A stretch of 64,000 nt of DNA from Streptomyces sp. DHE7-1 (lineage in GTDB: Bacteria > Actinomycetota > Actinomycetes > Streptomycetales > Streptomycetaceae). Both the position numbers and the translations under genes were made by a program. Below are positions 9,061 through 17,194 of this stretch, piece by piece; position 1 is the stretch's first letter, and every line of letters begins with the position of its first letter. The notes beneath the pieces are model-generated. The model was not told where the DNA came from. It did not search any database and worked only from the letters and a program-made list of their open reading frames with translations. The stretch covers positions 3,596,001 to 3,660,000 of the forward strand of contig JACJDG010000003.1 of NCBI GenBank assembly GCA_016432725.1. The letters are read 5' to 3'.

Positions 9061-9152
9061 GCACAGTCACAACTGAACGGCCGGTACGGCCCGCACAGTC
9101 ACAACTGAACACGGCAGCGCACAGCCACAACCGAACACCGTGACAACTGAAC
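9061..9152. repeat. spaced direct repeats of a CACAGTCACAACTGAAC unit
   Basis: Two identical 18-bp copies (9061-9078 and 9093-9110), one diverged copy (9119-9136) and a partial copy (9140-9152) lie in one orientation with unequal spacing. They occupy the gap between the 3' end of the acetyltransferase gene and the upstream region of the DevA paralogue. The function is unknown; they could be protein-binding sites or remnants of slippage. Confidence 0.7.
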
Positions 9153-9197
9153 AGCTCGCTACGGATGAACGGCACGCGTCACCGGAGGAAGGGACCG

Positions 9198-10439
9198 TCA
9201 GAAGATGTCCGGGCACCACGGTCGCCCGGACGTGCGCAGCAGGGCGTCGGCCTCACGGGCGGCGCCCTCTCGCTCTTCCTGGACCCGCCCGAGGGCAGCG
9301 AGCCGCACCAGGGACTCGTCCCCCAGCCAGACCGTGCCCAACTCCGCGACCGGCAGCGTGAGATCGGCGTTCGCCCCGCCGGCCGGGACGCAGGAGGCAC
9401 CCTGCGGCGAGGCCTCCAGCCGGAACCGCCCGCCGGCCAGGCCGTCCGCGTCCACGACCTCCAGCACCAGTGAGCCCGACCCGTCGTACGTACGCGCCTC
9501 CAGCGCCCGTACGACGTCCAGGATCCGCACCCACAGCCAGTCCGCGTGCGCCGTCACCCGGGCCGCACGGGGGTCGGGCAGGAAGAACGGCAGCAGGTCG
9601 TCCGGACCGCGCCAGCCGCTCTTGACCTTCGTGATCCAGTCGATCGAGCACAGGAACCGCCACAGCGCCCGCTCGGCCGCCGGGGTGGCGGCGAGCAGCC
9701 AGTTGACGTCGGCGGTGTTGTGCGGCTGCTTGTCGTGCCAGCGGTCGTCGCACTCGTACGAGACCAGGCCCTCGACCTCACCCGAGGCCGCCCGGTAGAC
9801 GGCGTAGAACGGCTCGGTCCAGCCGCTGCCCCGGCCGAGGACACCGGTGTTCACCTGCCACCACAGCTCGTTCCTGCTGACCGCCCCGGGCTGGGCGCGG
9901 CGGACCCGTTCGTGCAGGCCGGGACCGAGCGCGCGGACGTCCTCGCCGTCCACGAGGTCGATCCGGCCGCCGTCCTCCGGGCCCGACCAGCGCGGGTCGA
10001 GGCCGCTGCGGGGCACCTCGACGGTCCACTCGGTCGTCCAGGTGCCCGGGCCGAAGCCGTAGCGGCCGTAGATGGGGTACTCGGCGGCGATCAGCGTGGC
10101 GACGACGTCACCGCGCTCCTTCGCCGCCGCCAGGTCCCGCTCCATCATGCGGCTCAGCAGGCCGCGCCGGCGGTGGGTGGCGGTGACGGTGACATTGGTG
10201 ATGGCGTCCGCGGGCACGGCGGTGCCGCCCACCGCGGTGATCTCCTGGTCGAAGGAGCGGAAGGTCGCCACGCAGCGGCCGTCGTCGAAGGCGCCGAGCG
10301 GCCGGCTGCCGACGAAGTGCTTGCGGCGCCCCTCGAGCTGCTCGGGGCTGATGACCGGCTCCTGGAGGAAGCCGGTGTTCCGCGCGCGCTGCCAGCCCTC
10401 GAAGTCGGCCTCGGTCACCGGGCGGATGTCGATCGTCAT
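9198..10439 (-). CDS. Eis-like GNAT acetyltransferase with C-terminal SCP2-like domain
   Basis: 413 aa, the usual length for the Eis family. The N-terminal GNAT domain has the acetyl-CoA loop in THRRRGLLSRMM (near residue 95) and the following AAEYPIYGRYGFGP. A second degenerate GNAT-like domain follows, then a sterol-carrier-like C-terminal domain (LVLEVVDADGLAGG to the end). Eis proteins acetylate amines, including aminoglycosides and lysines in mycobacteria; the Streptomyces substrate is not known. The ATG at 10439 begins MTIDIRPVTEADF, a typical start. It is followed by the repeat array at 9061-9152. Confidence 0.85.
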   Translation of the reverse strand: MTIDIRPVTEADFEGWQRARNTGFLQEPVISPEQLEGRRKHFVGSRPLGAFDDGRCVATFRSFDQEITAVGGTAVPADAITNVTVTATHRRRGLLSRMMERDLAAAKERGDVVATLIAAEYPIYGRYGFGPGTWTTEWTVEVPRSGLDPRWSGPEDGGRIDLVDGEDVRALGPGLHERVRRAQPGAVSRNELWWQVNTGVLGRGSGWTEPFYAVYRAASGEVEGLVSYECDDRWHDKQPHNTADVNWLLAATPAAERALWRFLCSIDWITKVKSGWRGPDDLLPFFLPDPRAARVTAHADWLWVRILDVVRALEARTYDGSGSLVLEVVDADGLAGGRFRLEASPQGASCVPAGGANADLTLPVAELGTVWLGDESLVRLAALGRVQEEREGAAREADALLRTSGRPWCPDIF

Positions 10440-10506
10440 ACGGACACGCTAGGCGGGCGCCCCGAACCCTGTCGCCCGGTTTTCACCCCGCCCGGCCGTC
10501 CTCCGG

Positions 10507-11097
10507 TCAGGTCAGCAGGTCGTCGACCTGCGCCTCGCCCACCCGGTAGCGGCGGGCGATCTCCCCGCTGCAGTCGTCGGCGATGCGCTGCAGTCGCTGG
10601 CGGCGCCGGGAGACCTCCTGCTCGTAGCCGACCAGCCGGCCCATGGCACAGGTCAGCTCCCGGTCGGTGCGGGCCCCGAGGTCCGACAGCTCGACCTCGC
10701 CGAGCATCTCGGCGGCCAGCAGCCGGTACTCCTCGTTGAGCGGGGTGCCGAGCGTGACGTGGCGGGCCGAGGAGCGCTGGCGGGCCGGGGCGTCAGTGAG
10801 GATCTCCGGCAGCCGCTCCACCACGGAGGCGTCCGCGGGCGCCGGTACGGACGCCCGGCCGCGGCGGGCGAGTTCGGCCCGCAGGATGTCGATCCGGCCC
10901 TGCAGCAGCCGCCGCACATAGCTGAGGTCCGCCTCGTCGCGCTGGGCGTCGCGGCGCAGGGTGCGCAGCTCGGGCAGGCTCGGCCGGGTCAGGTCGTACT
11001 CGGCCGGTTCCGCGGGCAGCGACGGGCCGGGCGGCTCCTCGCCGCGCTGCGCGGGCGGCCGGTGCGTCTCCAGCCACCCGGTACTCGGTGTGCTCAT
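10507..11097 (-). CDS. rsiG: RsiG, c-di-GMP-dependent anti-sigma factor for WhiG
   Basis: 196 aa from the ATG at 11097. Two copies of the c-di-GMP-binding signature E-x3-S-x2-R-x3-Q-x3-D are present: E55/S59/R62/Q66/D70 and E159/S163/R166/Q170/D174. This pair, one on each helix of an antiparallel coiled coil, defines RsiG, which binds the sporulation sigma factor WhiG only when loaded with c-di-GMP and so delays spore formation. The protein is rich in Arg and Glu and has no signal peptide or membrane segment, as expected. The frame is open upstream to 11187, but the MSTPSTGW start fits better. It is divergent from dtd. Confidence 0.92.
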   Translation of the reverse strand: MSTPSTGWLETHRPPAQRGEEPPGPSLPAEPAEYDLTRPSLPELRTLRRDAQRDEADLSYVRRLLQGRIDILRAELARRGRASVPAPADASVVERLPEILTDAPARQRSSARHVTLGTPLNEEYRLLAAEMLGEVELSDLGARTDRELTCAMGRLVGYEQEVSRRRQRLQRIADDCSGEIARRYRVGEAQVDDLLT

Positions 11098-11255
11098 GTG
11101 GTGTGACCGTCCCCTCGACCGGCGTGTGCAAGCATCGTGCCACCCCAAGTCGCCGCTATGTGACCGAGTGCCCCCGAACGGCCCCACATGGGGGCGTAAG
11201 GATCAATAATGGGCCGACCGTGTCCGGGGACCGGCCACCCGGCATGATGGTCGGC

Positions 11256-11681
11256 ATGCGTGCGGTGGTGCAGAGGGTGGACGGCGCGAGCGTCGTCGTG
11301 GACGGCGAGACGGTCGGCGCGATCGAGGGCGAGGGCCTATGCGTCCTGGTCGGCGTCACCCACGAGGACACCAAGGAGAAGGCGGCCCAGCTCGCCCGGA
11401 AGCTGTGGTCGATCCGGATGCTGCAGGACGAGCGGTCGTGCAGCGACATCGACGCCCCGCTGCTCGTCGTCAGCCAGTTCACCCTGTACGGCGACGCCCG
11501 CAAGGGGCGCCGCCCCACCTGGAACGCGGCCGCGCCCGGCGAGGTCGCGGAGCCGCTGGTGGAGGAGGTCGTCGCCCAGTTGCGGGCACTGGGCGCGACG
11601 GTGGCGACGGGACGGTTCGGGGCCCGGATGCGGGTCTCCCTGACGAACGACGGCCCCTTCACGGTGCTGCTCGAGATGTAG
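11256..11681 (+). CDS. dtd: D-aminoacyl-tRNA deacylase
   Basis: 141 aa, the family length. It starts MRAVVQRV and has the two active-site motifs SQFTLYGD and NDGPFT (Gly-cisPro-type proofreading pocket). The enzyme hydrolyses D-amino acids such as D-Tyr, and Gly, from mischarged tRNAs in the cytoplasm. ATG 11256 is chosen because family members begin with MRAVVQR; the frame extends upstream to 11088 without support. It is divergent from rsiG. Confidence 0.95.
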   Translation: MRAVVQRVDGASVVVDGETVGAIEGEGLCVLVGVTHEDTKEKAAQLARKLWSIRMLQDERSCSDIDAPLLVVSQFTLYGDARKGRRPTWNAAAPGEVAEPLVEEVVAQLRALGATVATGRFGARMRVSLTNDGPFTVLLEM

Positions 11682-11730
11682 GGCTCTTCGCCGGATCCCG
11701 GCGCCGCATCGCCTTCGGTGTGGGAGGGCC

Positions 11731-12694
11731 CTACGGCTCGACGATCACTTCCTGGGCGGCCGCCGTCTCCCCGGCCACCAGCCGGGCGTCGAGCGGTACG
11801 TTGCGCTTGACCAGGGCGAGGGCCACCGGGCCCAGTTCGTGGTGGCGCACGGACGTGGTCACGAAGCCGATTCTGCGTCCGTCGGGCCCTCGTCCGCGAG
11901 ACGGATCTCGGTGCCGTGGGCGGGCAGGTGCACCTCGCTGCCGTCGAGGTGCAGGAAGACCAGCCGCCGGGGCGGCTTGCCCAGGTTCTGCACCCGGGCC
12001 ACCGTCTCCTGGCCGCGGTAGCAGCCCTTCTGGAGGTGGACGGCGGTGCCGATCCAGCCCAGCTCGTGCGGGATGGTGCGGTGGTCGGTCTCGAAGCCGA
12101 GGCGGGGCGGTGGTGCTCCACGCGCAGCGCCTCGTAGGCGAGCAGCCCGGCGGCGGGGCCGGACTTCGCGGCGAACGGCTCCAGCTCGGCGCGTGGCAGG
12201 AAGAGATCACGGCCGTGCGCCGTCTCGCGCACGGCGACGCCCTCGGGCACCTCGGCGATGGAGCCGGCGGGCAGGTGGACCACCGCCACGTCGGCGGTGC
12301 GGTCGGCGACCTCGACCCGGTAGAAGAACTTCATCGACTCCAGGTAGGCGATCAGCGCCTTCTCGGTGCCGGGCTCCACGTGGGCCCAGACCGTGGTGCC
12401 GTCGTCCACCAGGTAGAGCGCGTGCTCGATGTGACCGTTCGCGGAGAGGATCAGGGCCTCGGTGGCCTCGCCCGCCGGCAGGTCGCTGACGTGCTGGGTG
12501 AGCAGCAGGTGCAGCCAGGTCAACCGGTCCTCACCGGTGACGGTGATCACCCCGCGGTGCGACAGGTCGACGAATCCGGTGCCGTCGGCGAGGGCGCGCT
12601 GCTCGCGGAACAGCTCGCCGTAGTGGGCGGCGACGCCTTCGTCCGGGCCCTCGCCGGGGACGGCGCCGGGCAGGGACAGCAGAGGGCTCTTCAT
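11731..12694 (-). CDS. ygfZ: YgfZ/GcvT-family folate-binding protein (two frame breaks)
   Basis: The N-terminal frame (MKSPLLSLPGAVPGEG to EALRVEHHRP) is followed by a second frame carrying ETDHRTIPHEL and the family signature KGCYRGQE. A third frame then carries GRRIGFVTTSVRHHELGPVA to the stop. One base added at GGGG 12104-12107 and one at GGG 11884-11886 gives a 321-aa protein of normal YgfZ/GcvT length. YgfZ binds folate and helps repair or assemble iron-sulfur proteins. It lies 9 bp downstream of nur on the same strand, so the two are likely co-transcribed. Two independent mutations in a conserved housekeeping gene are improbable, so I suspect sequencing errors. Confidence 0.8.
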
Positions 12695-12703
12695 GGGGCA
12701 AGC

Positions 12704-13138
12704 CTACGTCGTGGTACTTGAACCCTTCAGGGCACAGTCCTCGCAGCGGCCGAAGATCGCGAAGTGCTTCATGTCGGTGTCGAAGCCGAACTGCTCGCGG
12801 AGCTTGGCCGTGAAGTCCGCGGCGACGTCCACGTCCGCCTCGATGACGTTCTCGCAGTCCCGGCACACCAGGTGCAGATGGTGGTGGCGGTCGGCGAGGT
12901 GGTAGGTGGGCGCGCCGTGGCCGAGGTGGGCGTGGCTGACCAGGCCGAGTTCCTCCAGCAGCTCCAGCGTGCGGTAGACGGTGGAGATGTTGACCCCGGA
13001 GGCGGTCCTGCGCACCTCGCCGAGGATGGCGTCGGGGGTCGCGTGCTCCAGGGCGTCCACGGCTTCGAGCACGAGTTGCCGCTGCGGCGTGAGCCGGTAG
13101 CCGCGCTGCCTGAGGTCGCTCTTCCAGTCGGTGCTCAC
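12704..13138 (-). CDS. nur: Nur, nickel-responsive Fur-family regulator
   Basis: 144 aa from the GTG at 13138. The sequence STDWKSDLRQRGYRLTPQRQ, the winged helix around ISTVYRTLELLEELGL, and the metal-site segments HGAPTYHLADRHHHLH, CRDC and CEDC match the Fur family. The sequence is nearly what I remember for S. coelicolor Nur (structure solved with Ni). Nur represses nickel uptake genes and the iron superoxide dismutase gene when nickel is present, and so allows the nickel enzyme. ygfZ follows 9 bp downstream. Confidence 0.9.
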   Translation of the reverse strand: MSTDWKSDLRQRGYRLTPQRQLVLEAVDALEHATPDAILGEVRRTASGVNISTVYRTLELLEELGLVSHAHLGHGAPTYHLADRHHHLHLVCRDCENVIEADVDVAADFTAKLREQFGFDTDMKHFAIFGRCEDCALKGSSTTT

Positions 13139-13185
13139 CACACCGGAAAGTCTAGGGCCACCGGCCCGCAGGGCACACGCGCCGA

Positions 13186-13232
13186 AAGGCCCGCCCGCCG
13201 GACGGGCCCGCCGTTCGGCGGACCTCCCGGTG
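13186..13232. terminator. GC-rich inverted repeats downstream of the nitrobindin-like gene
   Basis: GGCCCG at 13188-13193 pairs with CGGGCC near 13203-13208, and further CGCCGTTCGGCG-type symmetry follows. There is no U-run, which is usual in Streptomyces. It lies between the 3' end of the nitrobindin-like gene and the start of nur, so it could end the former transcript. Confidence 0.4.
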
Positions 13233-13287
13233 GACGGGCCTGCGGCAGGACGAGCCGGCCGCAGCGGGGACGGCCGTCGGGCGGGGT

Positions 13288-13863
13288 CTACTTGAAGAAC
13301 GCGATGCCGTCGTCCGGCATGTCGTCGGGCAGGGCCTTGGCCCAGCGCTCGACGTCCTCCGGGGTGACGACCTTCTTCAGGTGGGCCGACATGTAGGGGC
13401 GCAGCTCGACCTCGGGGGTCTGCTTCTCGCCGACCCACATCAGGTCGCTCTTGACGTAGCCGTACAGCCGCTTGCCGCCGCTGTAGGGCGGGGCGTCGGG
13501 GGTGCGGGCCACGGTGTCGGAGACGAGGTCGATCTGCGGCTTCTTGTCGGCCATCTCGCCGTACCAGATCTCGATGACGCCGTCGTCGCGGGTCATCGTC
13601 ACCTCGACCCGGCGCTCGGCGTCGATCCGCCAGAAGCCGGACTCCGACTCCAGCGGGCGGACCTTGTTGCCGTCGTTGTCCAGCACCCAGGTACGGGAGT
13701 GGTACTCCAGGAAGTCCCGGCCGTCGTGGCCGAACGTGACCTCCTGACCGAAGTTGCACTTCTCCGAGCCGGGGAAGTCGTGCACGCCCGCGCCGGCCCA
13801 GTTGCCGAGCAGGAAGGCGAGCGGGACGAGGTCCTTGTGCAGGTCGGACGGGATCTCGATCAT
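13288..13863 (-). CDS. nitrobindin-like heme-binding beta-barrel protein (FABP-like family)
   Basis: 191 aa. The GNWAGAG motif (GxWxGxG) near residue 20 is the nitrobindin signature. The C-terminal YMSAHLKKV segment, with a His in the position expected for the proximal heme ligand, supports the family. These proteins form a 10-stranded barrel that binds heme and converts peroxynitrite to nitrate. There is no signal peptide, so it is probably cytoplasmic. A 32-aa membrane peptide gene lies 28 bp upstream on the same strand and may share the transcript. Confidence 0.85.
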   Translation of the reverse strand: MIEIPSDLHKDLVPLAFLLGNWAGAGVHDFPGSEKCNFGQEVTFGHDGRDFLEYHSRTWVLDNDGNKVRPLESESGFWRIDAERRVEVTMTRDDGVIEIWYGEMADKKPQIDLVSDTVARTPDAPPYSGGKRLYGYVKSDLMWVGEKQTPEVELRPYMSAHLKKVVTPEDVERWAKALPDDMPDDGIAFFK

Positions 13864-13891
13864 GATCGGCAGTGTTCCTGGGTGGGAGTGG

Positions 13892-13990
13892 TCAGCGCTG
13901 GCCCTGGTACAGCTTCTTCACGGTCAGACCGGCGAAGGCGAGAACGCCGACGCAGACCAGGACCAGCAGGGTTTCGAAGAAGATCTCCAC
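13892..13990 (-). CDS. 32-aa single-pass membrane microprotein
   Basis: The GTG at 13990 opens a 32-codon frame, MEIFFETLLVLVCVGVLAFA followed by GLTVKKLYQGQR. This gives one strong membrane helix (residues ~7-22) and a basic cytoplasmic tail. GGAGCACCC sits just upstream as ribosome binding site. It lies directly upstream of the nitrobindin-like gene in the same orientation. I recall similar tiny proteins annotated in this position in other Streptomyces. The function is unknown; its size suggests a small subunit or a regulator of a membrane complex. Confidence 0.7.
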   Translation of the reverse strand: MEIFFETLLVLVCVGVLAFAGLTVKKLYQGQR

Positions 13991-14096
13991 GGGTGCTCCT
14001 TGAGCGAGGGTGGGCGTACGACAGAGCCGGGGCCCAGCTTACGCGGCCGGGACCCGGCTCTCCTTCCGAGGTGGTTCCCCGGAGTCCCTCGGGGGC

Positions 14097-14930
14097 TCAG
14101 CCGAGGAGCTGGCTCTGCAGCACCACCGTCTGCTGGAAGGGGATCGCGGGGGCGGAGCCCTTCCTGGACTGGAGGATCACGGCGTAGACGTCTCCCGCGG
14201 CGACGTAGGCCTGACGGACCTGTTCGGCGCCGTAGGGCCGGGTCTCGACGTACGCGGTGCGCTCGGTCCCGGACACCGCGGCCGCGTCGGGGAAGCGCTC
14301 GTCGTAGACGGCCTCGCCGACGCCGCGCACCTGGCGGCCGGGGACGCTGTAGGAGACGTTGTCGCTGGCGAACTCGTTCTCCACGACGTTCGCCGTGCCG
14401 AACTGCAGCAGGTAGACCCGGGTCCGGGTGCCGTCGGGCATGGTCCAGCCGCGGGCCGCGATGTGCCGCAGGCCGGTGTCGACGAGCTTCTGCCGCAGGT
14501 CGTCCCGTTCCTCCTTCAGCGCGTACTCCGCGAGGAAGGTGCCGGTGGCCAGCCAGCCGTCCCGGCCGCGCAGCGCCTTGTCCTGGGTGGCGCCCTTCGG
14601 CGCTGGGAGCAGCAGGGCACGCAGGTCGGCGTAGTGCGAGCCGGACCGGTTCGACTCGGCGAAGGGCGCGGGGCTGCCGGACGGCAGCGGGGGCCGGGCC
14701 AGCTCCGGGTAGTCCCAGCGGCCGTCCGACTCGGTGGCGAGTCCGGGTACGTCCGTCCGCTCCATCCGGGTGATCCCGTACGCCGTGCCCGCCCCGGCCA
14801 CCGCGAACGCCACGACGGCCGCGGTCCAGCGCAGCGCGGCCCGCAGGACGCGGTGGTCCCCGGCGGGGGCGGGTGGGGACTGGGGGGCGGGCCGCGCGGC
14901 GGCCGGCTGCGTCATCGGGTCCTCGCTCAT
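14097..14930 (-). CDS. single-pass membrane protein with extracytoplasmic domain, third of a set
   Basis: 277 aa. The N-terminus is short and Pro/Ala-rich (MSEDPMTQPAAARPAPQSPP), followed by a membrane helix at about residues 32-52 (ALRWTAAVVAFAVAGAGTAY). A ~220-residue domain predicted to lie outside the membrane contains RGWTMPDGTRTRVYLLQFG and ETRPYGAEQVRQAYV. The ATG at 14930 overlaps the stop of the preceding gene (ATGA), so it is translationally coupled. The layout matches the two upstream genes, which suggests an ancient triplication or a three-subunit assembly. I recognise no catalytic motif. The function is unknown. Confidence 0.75.
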   Translation of the reverse strand: MSEDPMTQPAAARPAPQSPPAPAGDHRVLRAALRWTAAVVAFAVAGAGTAYGITRMERTDVPGLATESDGRWDYPELARPPLPSGSPAPFAESNRSGSHYADLRALLLPAPKGATQDKALRGRDGWLATGTFLAEYALKEERDDLRQKLVDTGLRHIAARGWTMPDGTRTRVYLLQFGTANVVENEFASDNVSYSVPGRQVRGVGEAVYDERFPDAAAVSGTERTAYVETRPYGAEQVRQAYVAAGDVYAVILQSRKGSAPAIPFQQTVVLQSQLLG

Positions 14931-15790
14931 ACGGCCGCTCCCGGCTCGGCGATACGGTCGAGCTGAGTGCTCAGCAGCTCCGCGACGCCGGCACCGTCGA
15001 GGGTCTTCGCACCGGACGCGGTGGTGGTGACCAGGACGTCGCCGACGTGGGCGGAGCAGAAGATCTCGTTCACGCCCTCGCCCGAACCCTTCGGCGTGCG
15101 GAAGCACTTGGCGTCCTTGTGGCCCTTGACCGCCGGGCCCGCACGCAGGGCGCCCAGCCCCTGGACGAGTTGGCCGGTGGACGTGGAGACGCGGCGGGCC
15201 GCGGACTCGTCCCCCATCCGGGACAGCGTGATGCTCACCGCGTAGACCTCCTCGTTCCACAGGTAGGGCTGGGACTGTGCGCTGAAGTAGCTGCGCATGG
15301 CCATGCCGGTGATGTGCTGCCGGTCGATCTGCCGCTCCATCTCCTTGCGGGTGGTCCGGGGCAGGCCGCTCACCGACCGCTTGCGCAGGGCCGTGGCCTG
15401 GGCGCCGGTCAGCTCGGCGTCGGAGCCGAACTCCCCGATGTCGGGCCCGGGGACCCAGGTGCCGGTCCCGTACGGCACGAGCATCCCCGCGAGCCCGTGC
15501 CGCGGCTCCGCCTTGCGCCCGTCGGCCGCGGCGCCGGGAAACCGCCAGATCGGCGAGCCCGCGTCCCGATCGGCCGCCCGCACGGTGACGACGGTGTGAC
15601 CCACCCCGGCGACCAGGGCTCCGGCCAGCAGCAGGCACCCGGCGACGACGGGGACGCGGAACCGGCGCCGGTCCGTGCGGCCGCCACCGCCCCGGGCGGG
15701 CTCGGGGAGGGGGTGCTCGGCCTGTGCCGCGAGCTCGGCGGGCGCAGCCGACGTGGCCGGCTCGGCCGGCTCGTTCTGGTTCTCGGTCAC
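14927..15790 (-). CDS. single-pass membrane protein with extracytoplasmic domain, second of a set
   Basis: 287 aa. A cytoplasmic acidic/Pro-rich N-terminus (MTENQNEPAEPATSAAP) is followed by a basic stretch and a membrane helix at about residues 47-66 (PVVAGCLLLAGALVAGVGHT), then a ~215-residue outer domain. Two Cys, in AKCFRTPKG and EIFCSAHVGD, could form a disulfide. It overlaps the next gene by 4 bp, and its own start overlaps the end of the first gene of the set. No enzyme motif is visible. The shared architecture of the three proteins is the main clue to a joint role at the membrane. Confidence 0.75.
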   Translation of the reverse strand: MTENQNEPAEPATSAAPAELAAQAEHPLPEPARGGGGRTDRRRFRVPVVAGCLLLAGALVAGVGHTVVTVRAADRDAGSPIWRFPGAAADGRKAEPRHGLAGMLVPYGTGTWVPGPDIGEFGSDAELTGAQATALRKRSVSGLPRTTRKEMERQIDRQHITGMAMRSYFSAQSQPYLWNEEVYAVSITLSRMGDESAARRVSTSTGQLVQGLGALRAGPAVKGHKDAKCFRTPKGSGEGVNEIFCSAHVGDVLVTTTASGAKTLDGAGVAELLSTQLDRIAEPGAAV

Positions 15791-16769
15791 AGCCGCTCCA
15801 TCTGCCGTCGGGCCAGGTCCCTGATCTCCTTCTCGGCGATCGGCCCGTTGCTGAAGACCCGGATCTCCATCGCCACGTCACCGCGCCACGCGTACGCCTC
15901 GGCCGAGTACAGCGTCCGGCCCGCCCCGTAGTCGACGACCGGCCGCGGGTGGACGTACGCCATGCCGTCCCCGGTCCCCGGGATGCTCGAGCTCTCGGTC
16001 CCCCGGGCGGACTCCACGTCGTCCTCCATGTTGTGGGTGGCGTCGGCCGCCGCCATGGAGTCCTCCTGCCGGTACTGGACCAGCCGGATGTCGACGATGG
16101 AGGAGGTGCCGTCCTTCCAGCCGGTGACGGCCGCCCGCCGGAACTGGTCCGTCGCGAGCGAACTGAACTTCGCACTGGGGTTCCCGAAGTGGTCGGCGTA
16201 GTCCGCCAGGTCCATCCAGCCGTCCTGCGGCACCCAGGCCGCCGTGCGCGCGCCGCGCGGCTTGTCCAGGAGCAGCTTGCGCAGGTCGCCGTCCGTCCTG
16301 ACCTCGCGGTCCTGGGCGGCGGAGAGCGGCTCGGCCTCGCCCCCGCCTGCCCGATCACCGGCTGGGAGAGCGGGGGCGGTTTCGTGGGCTCGCGGCCGGC
16401 CTGGACGTGGTAGCCGGCGCAGACGCCGGCCACCAGGCCCAGGAGGGCGCCGGCGCCGGCCAGCCGGGCCGCGCGGCCGCGCCGGCGGGGCCGGGGTGCG
16501 GGTGCGGCGGGTGCGGCGGGTGCGGCGGGTGCGGCGGGTGCGACGGGTGCGGCGGGTGCGGCGGGTGCGGCGGGTGCGGCGGGTGCGGCAGCACCGGAGG
16601 TGTCCGCCGCCCCGCTGTCGTCCCGCGCGACGGGATCATTCGCCACAGCCGGAACATCCGGCGCGTCGGGTCTCTCTTCCGGCTCTTCTGACTCTTCTGG
16701 TTCTTCCAAGACGTCCCCCCACAGAACGGGAAGCGTGAATTCCGAATCCACGCCCCACAGCAGACTCAT
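15787..16769 (-). CDS. single-pass membrane protein with Ala-Pro repeat linker (frame broken at 16340)
   Basis: Corrected length is about 327 aa. An acidic N-terminus (LEEPEESEEPEERPDAPDVP) is followed by an AAP repeat of about 11 units encoded by the 9-bp repeat at 16497-16590, a basic patch, and a membrane helix (LAGAGALLGLVAGVCAGY). The outer domain reads in another frame after QPVIGQAG. One base added at the C run 16340-16344 joins it to WMDLADYADHFGNPSAKFSS and on to RRQMERL. It is the first gene of three with overlapping stop/start codons. Variation in the repeat length between strains would be expected. The function is unknown. Confidence 0.7.
16497..16590. repeat. 9-bp tandem repeat (GGTGCGGCG) encoding an Ala-Pro linker
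   Basis: About ten to eleven copies of the unit GGTGCGGCG, one altered by a single base (GGTGCGACG), lie inside the first gene of the membrane trio. On the coding strand they give repeating Ala-Ala-Pro. Such repeats change copy number by slippage in multiples of three codons, so the linker length can vary without loss of frame. Confidence 0.8.
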
Positions 16770-16812
16770 GGTCAGGTCCGGGAGTTGCGGGGACGTTGAT
16801 TACGATTCGGCC

Positions 16813-17175
16813 ATGGCGAAGAAGCTCGTGATCAAGGTGACTGCCGGTGCCGACGCCCCCGAGCGCTGCTCGCAGGCCTTCACGGTGGCGGCGGTCGCCG
16901 TCGCCAGCGGGGTCGAGGTCTCGCTGTGGCTGACCGGGGAGTCGTCCTGGTTCGCGCTGCCGGGGCGCGCCGCGGAGTTCGAACTGCCGCACGCCGCGCC
17001 GCTGCCCGACCTGATCGACTCGGTCCTCGCCGCCGGCAGCGTCACCCTGTGCACCCAGTGCGCGGCCCGGCGCGAGATCACCGAGAAGGACGTCCTCGAG
17101 GGCGTGCGGATCGCGGGCGCGCAGGTCTTCGTGCAGGAGGCGATGGCCGACGGGGCCCAGGCGCTCGTCTACTGA
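16813..17175 (+). CDS. DsrE-family-like protein with CxxC motif
   Basis: 120 aa from the ATG at 16813, beginning MAKKLVIKVTAGADAPERCS. The alternating hydrophobic pattern (AFTVAAVAVASGVEVSLWL) and the helix after it fit the small DsrE/DsrF fold used in sulfur handling. A CTQC motif near residue 79 could be redox-active. It is divergent from the membrane trio. Its substrate is unknown. A sulfur link is plausible from the fold, since a sulfurtransferase lies 2 kb away, but the two are not in one operon. Confidence 0.75.
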   Translation: MAKKLVIKVTAGADAPERCSQAFTVAAVAVASGVEVSLWLTGESSWFALPGRAAEFELPHAAPLPDLIDSVLAAGSVTLCTQCAARREITEKDVLEGVRIAGAQVFVQEAMADGAQALVY

Positions 17176-17194
17176 GACGGCCGTTCCGCGCGGT

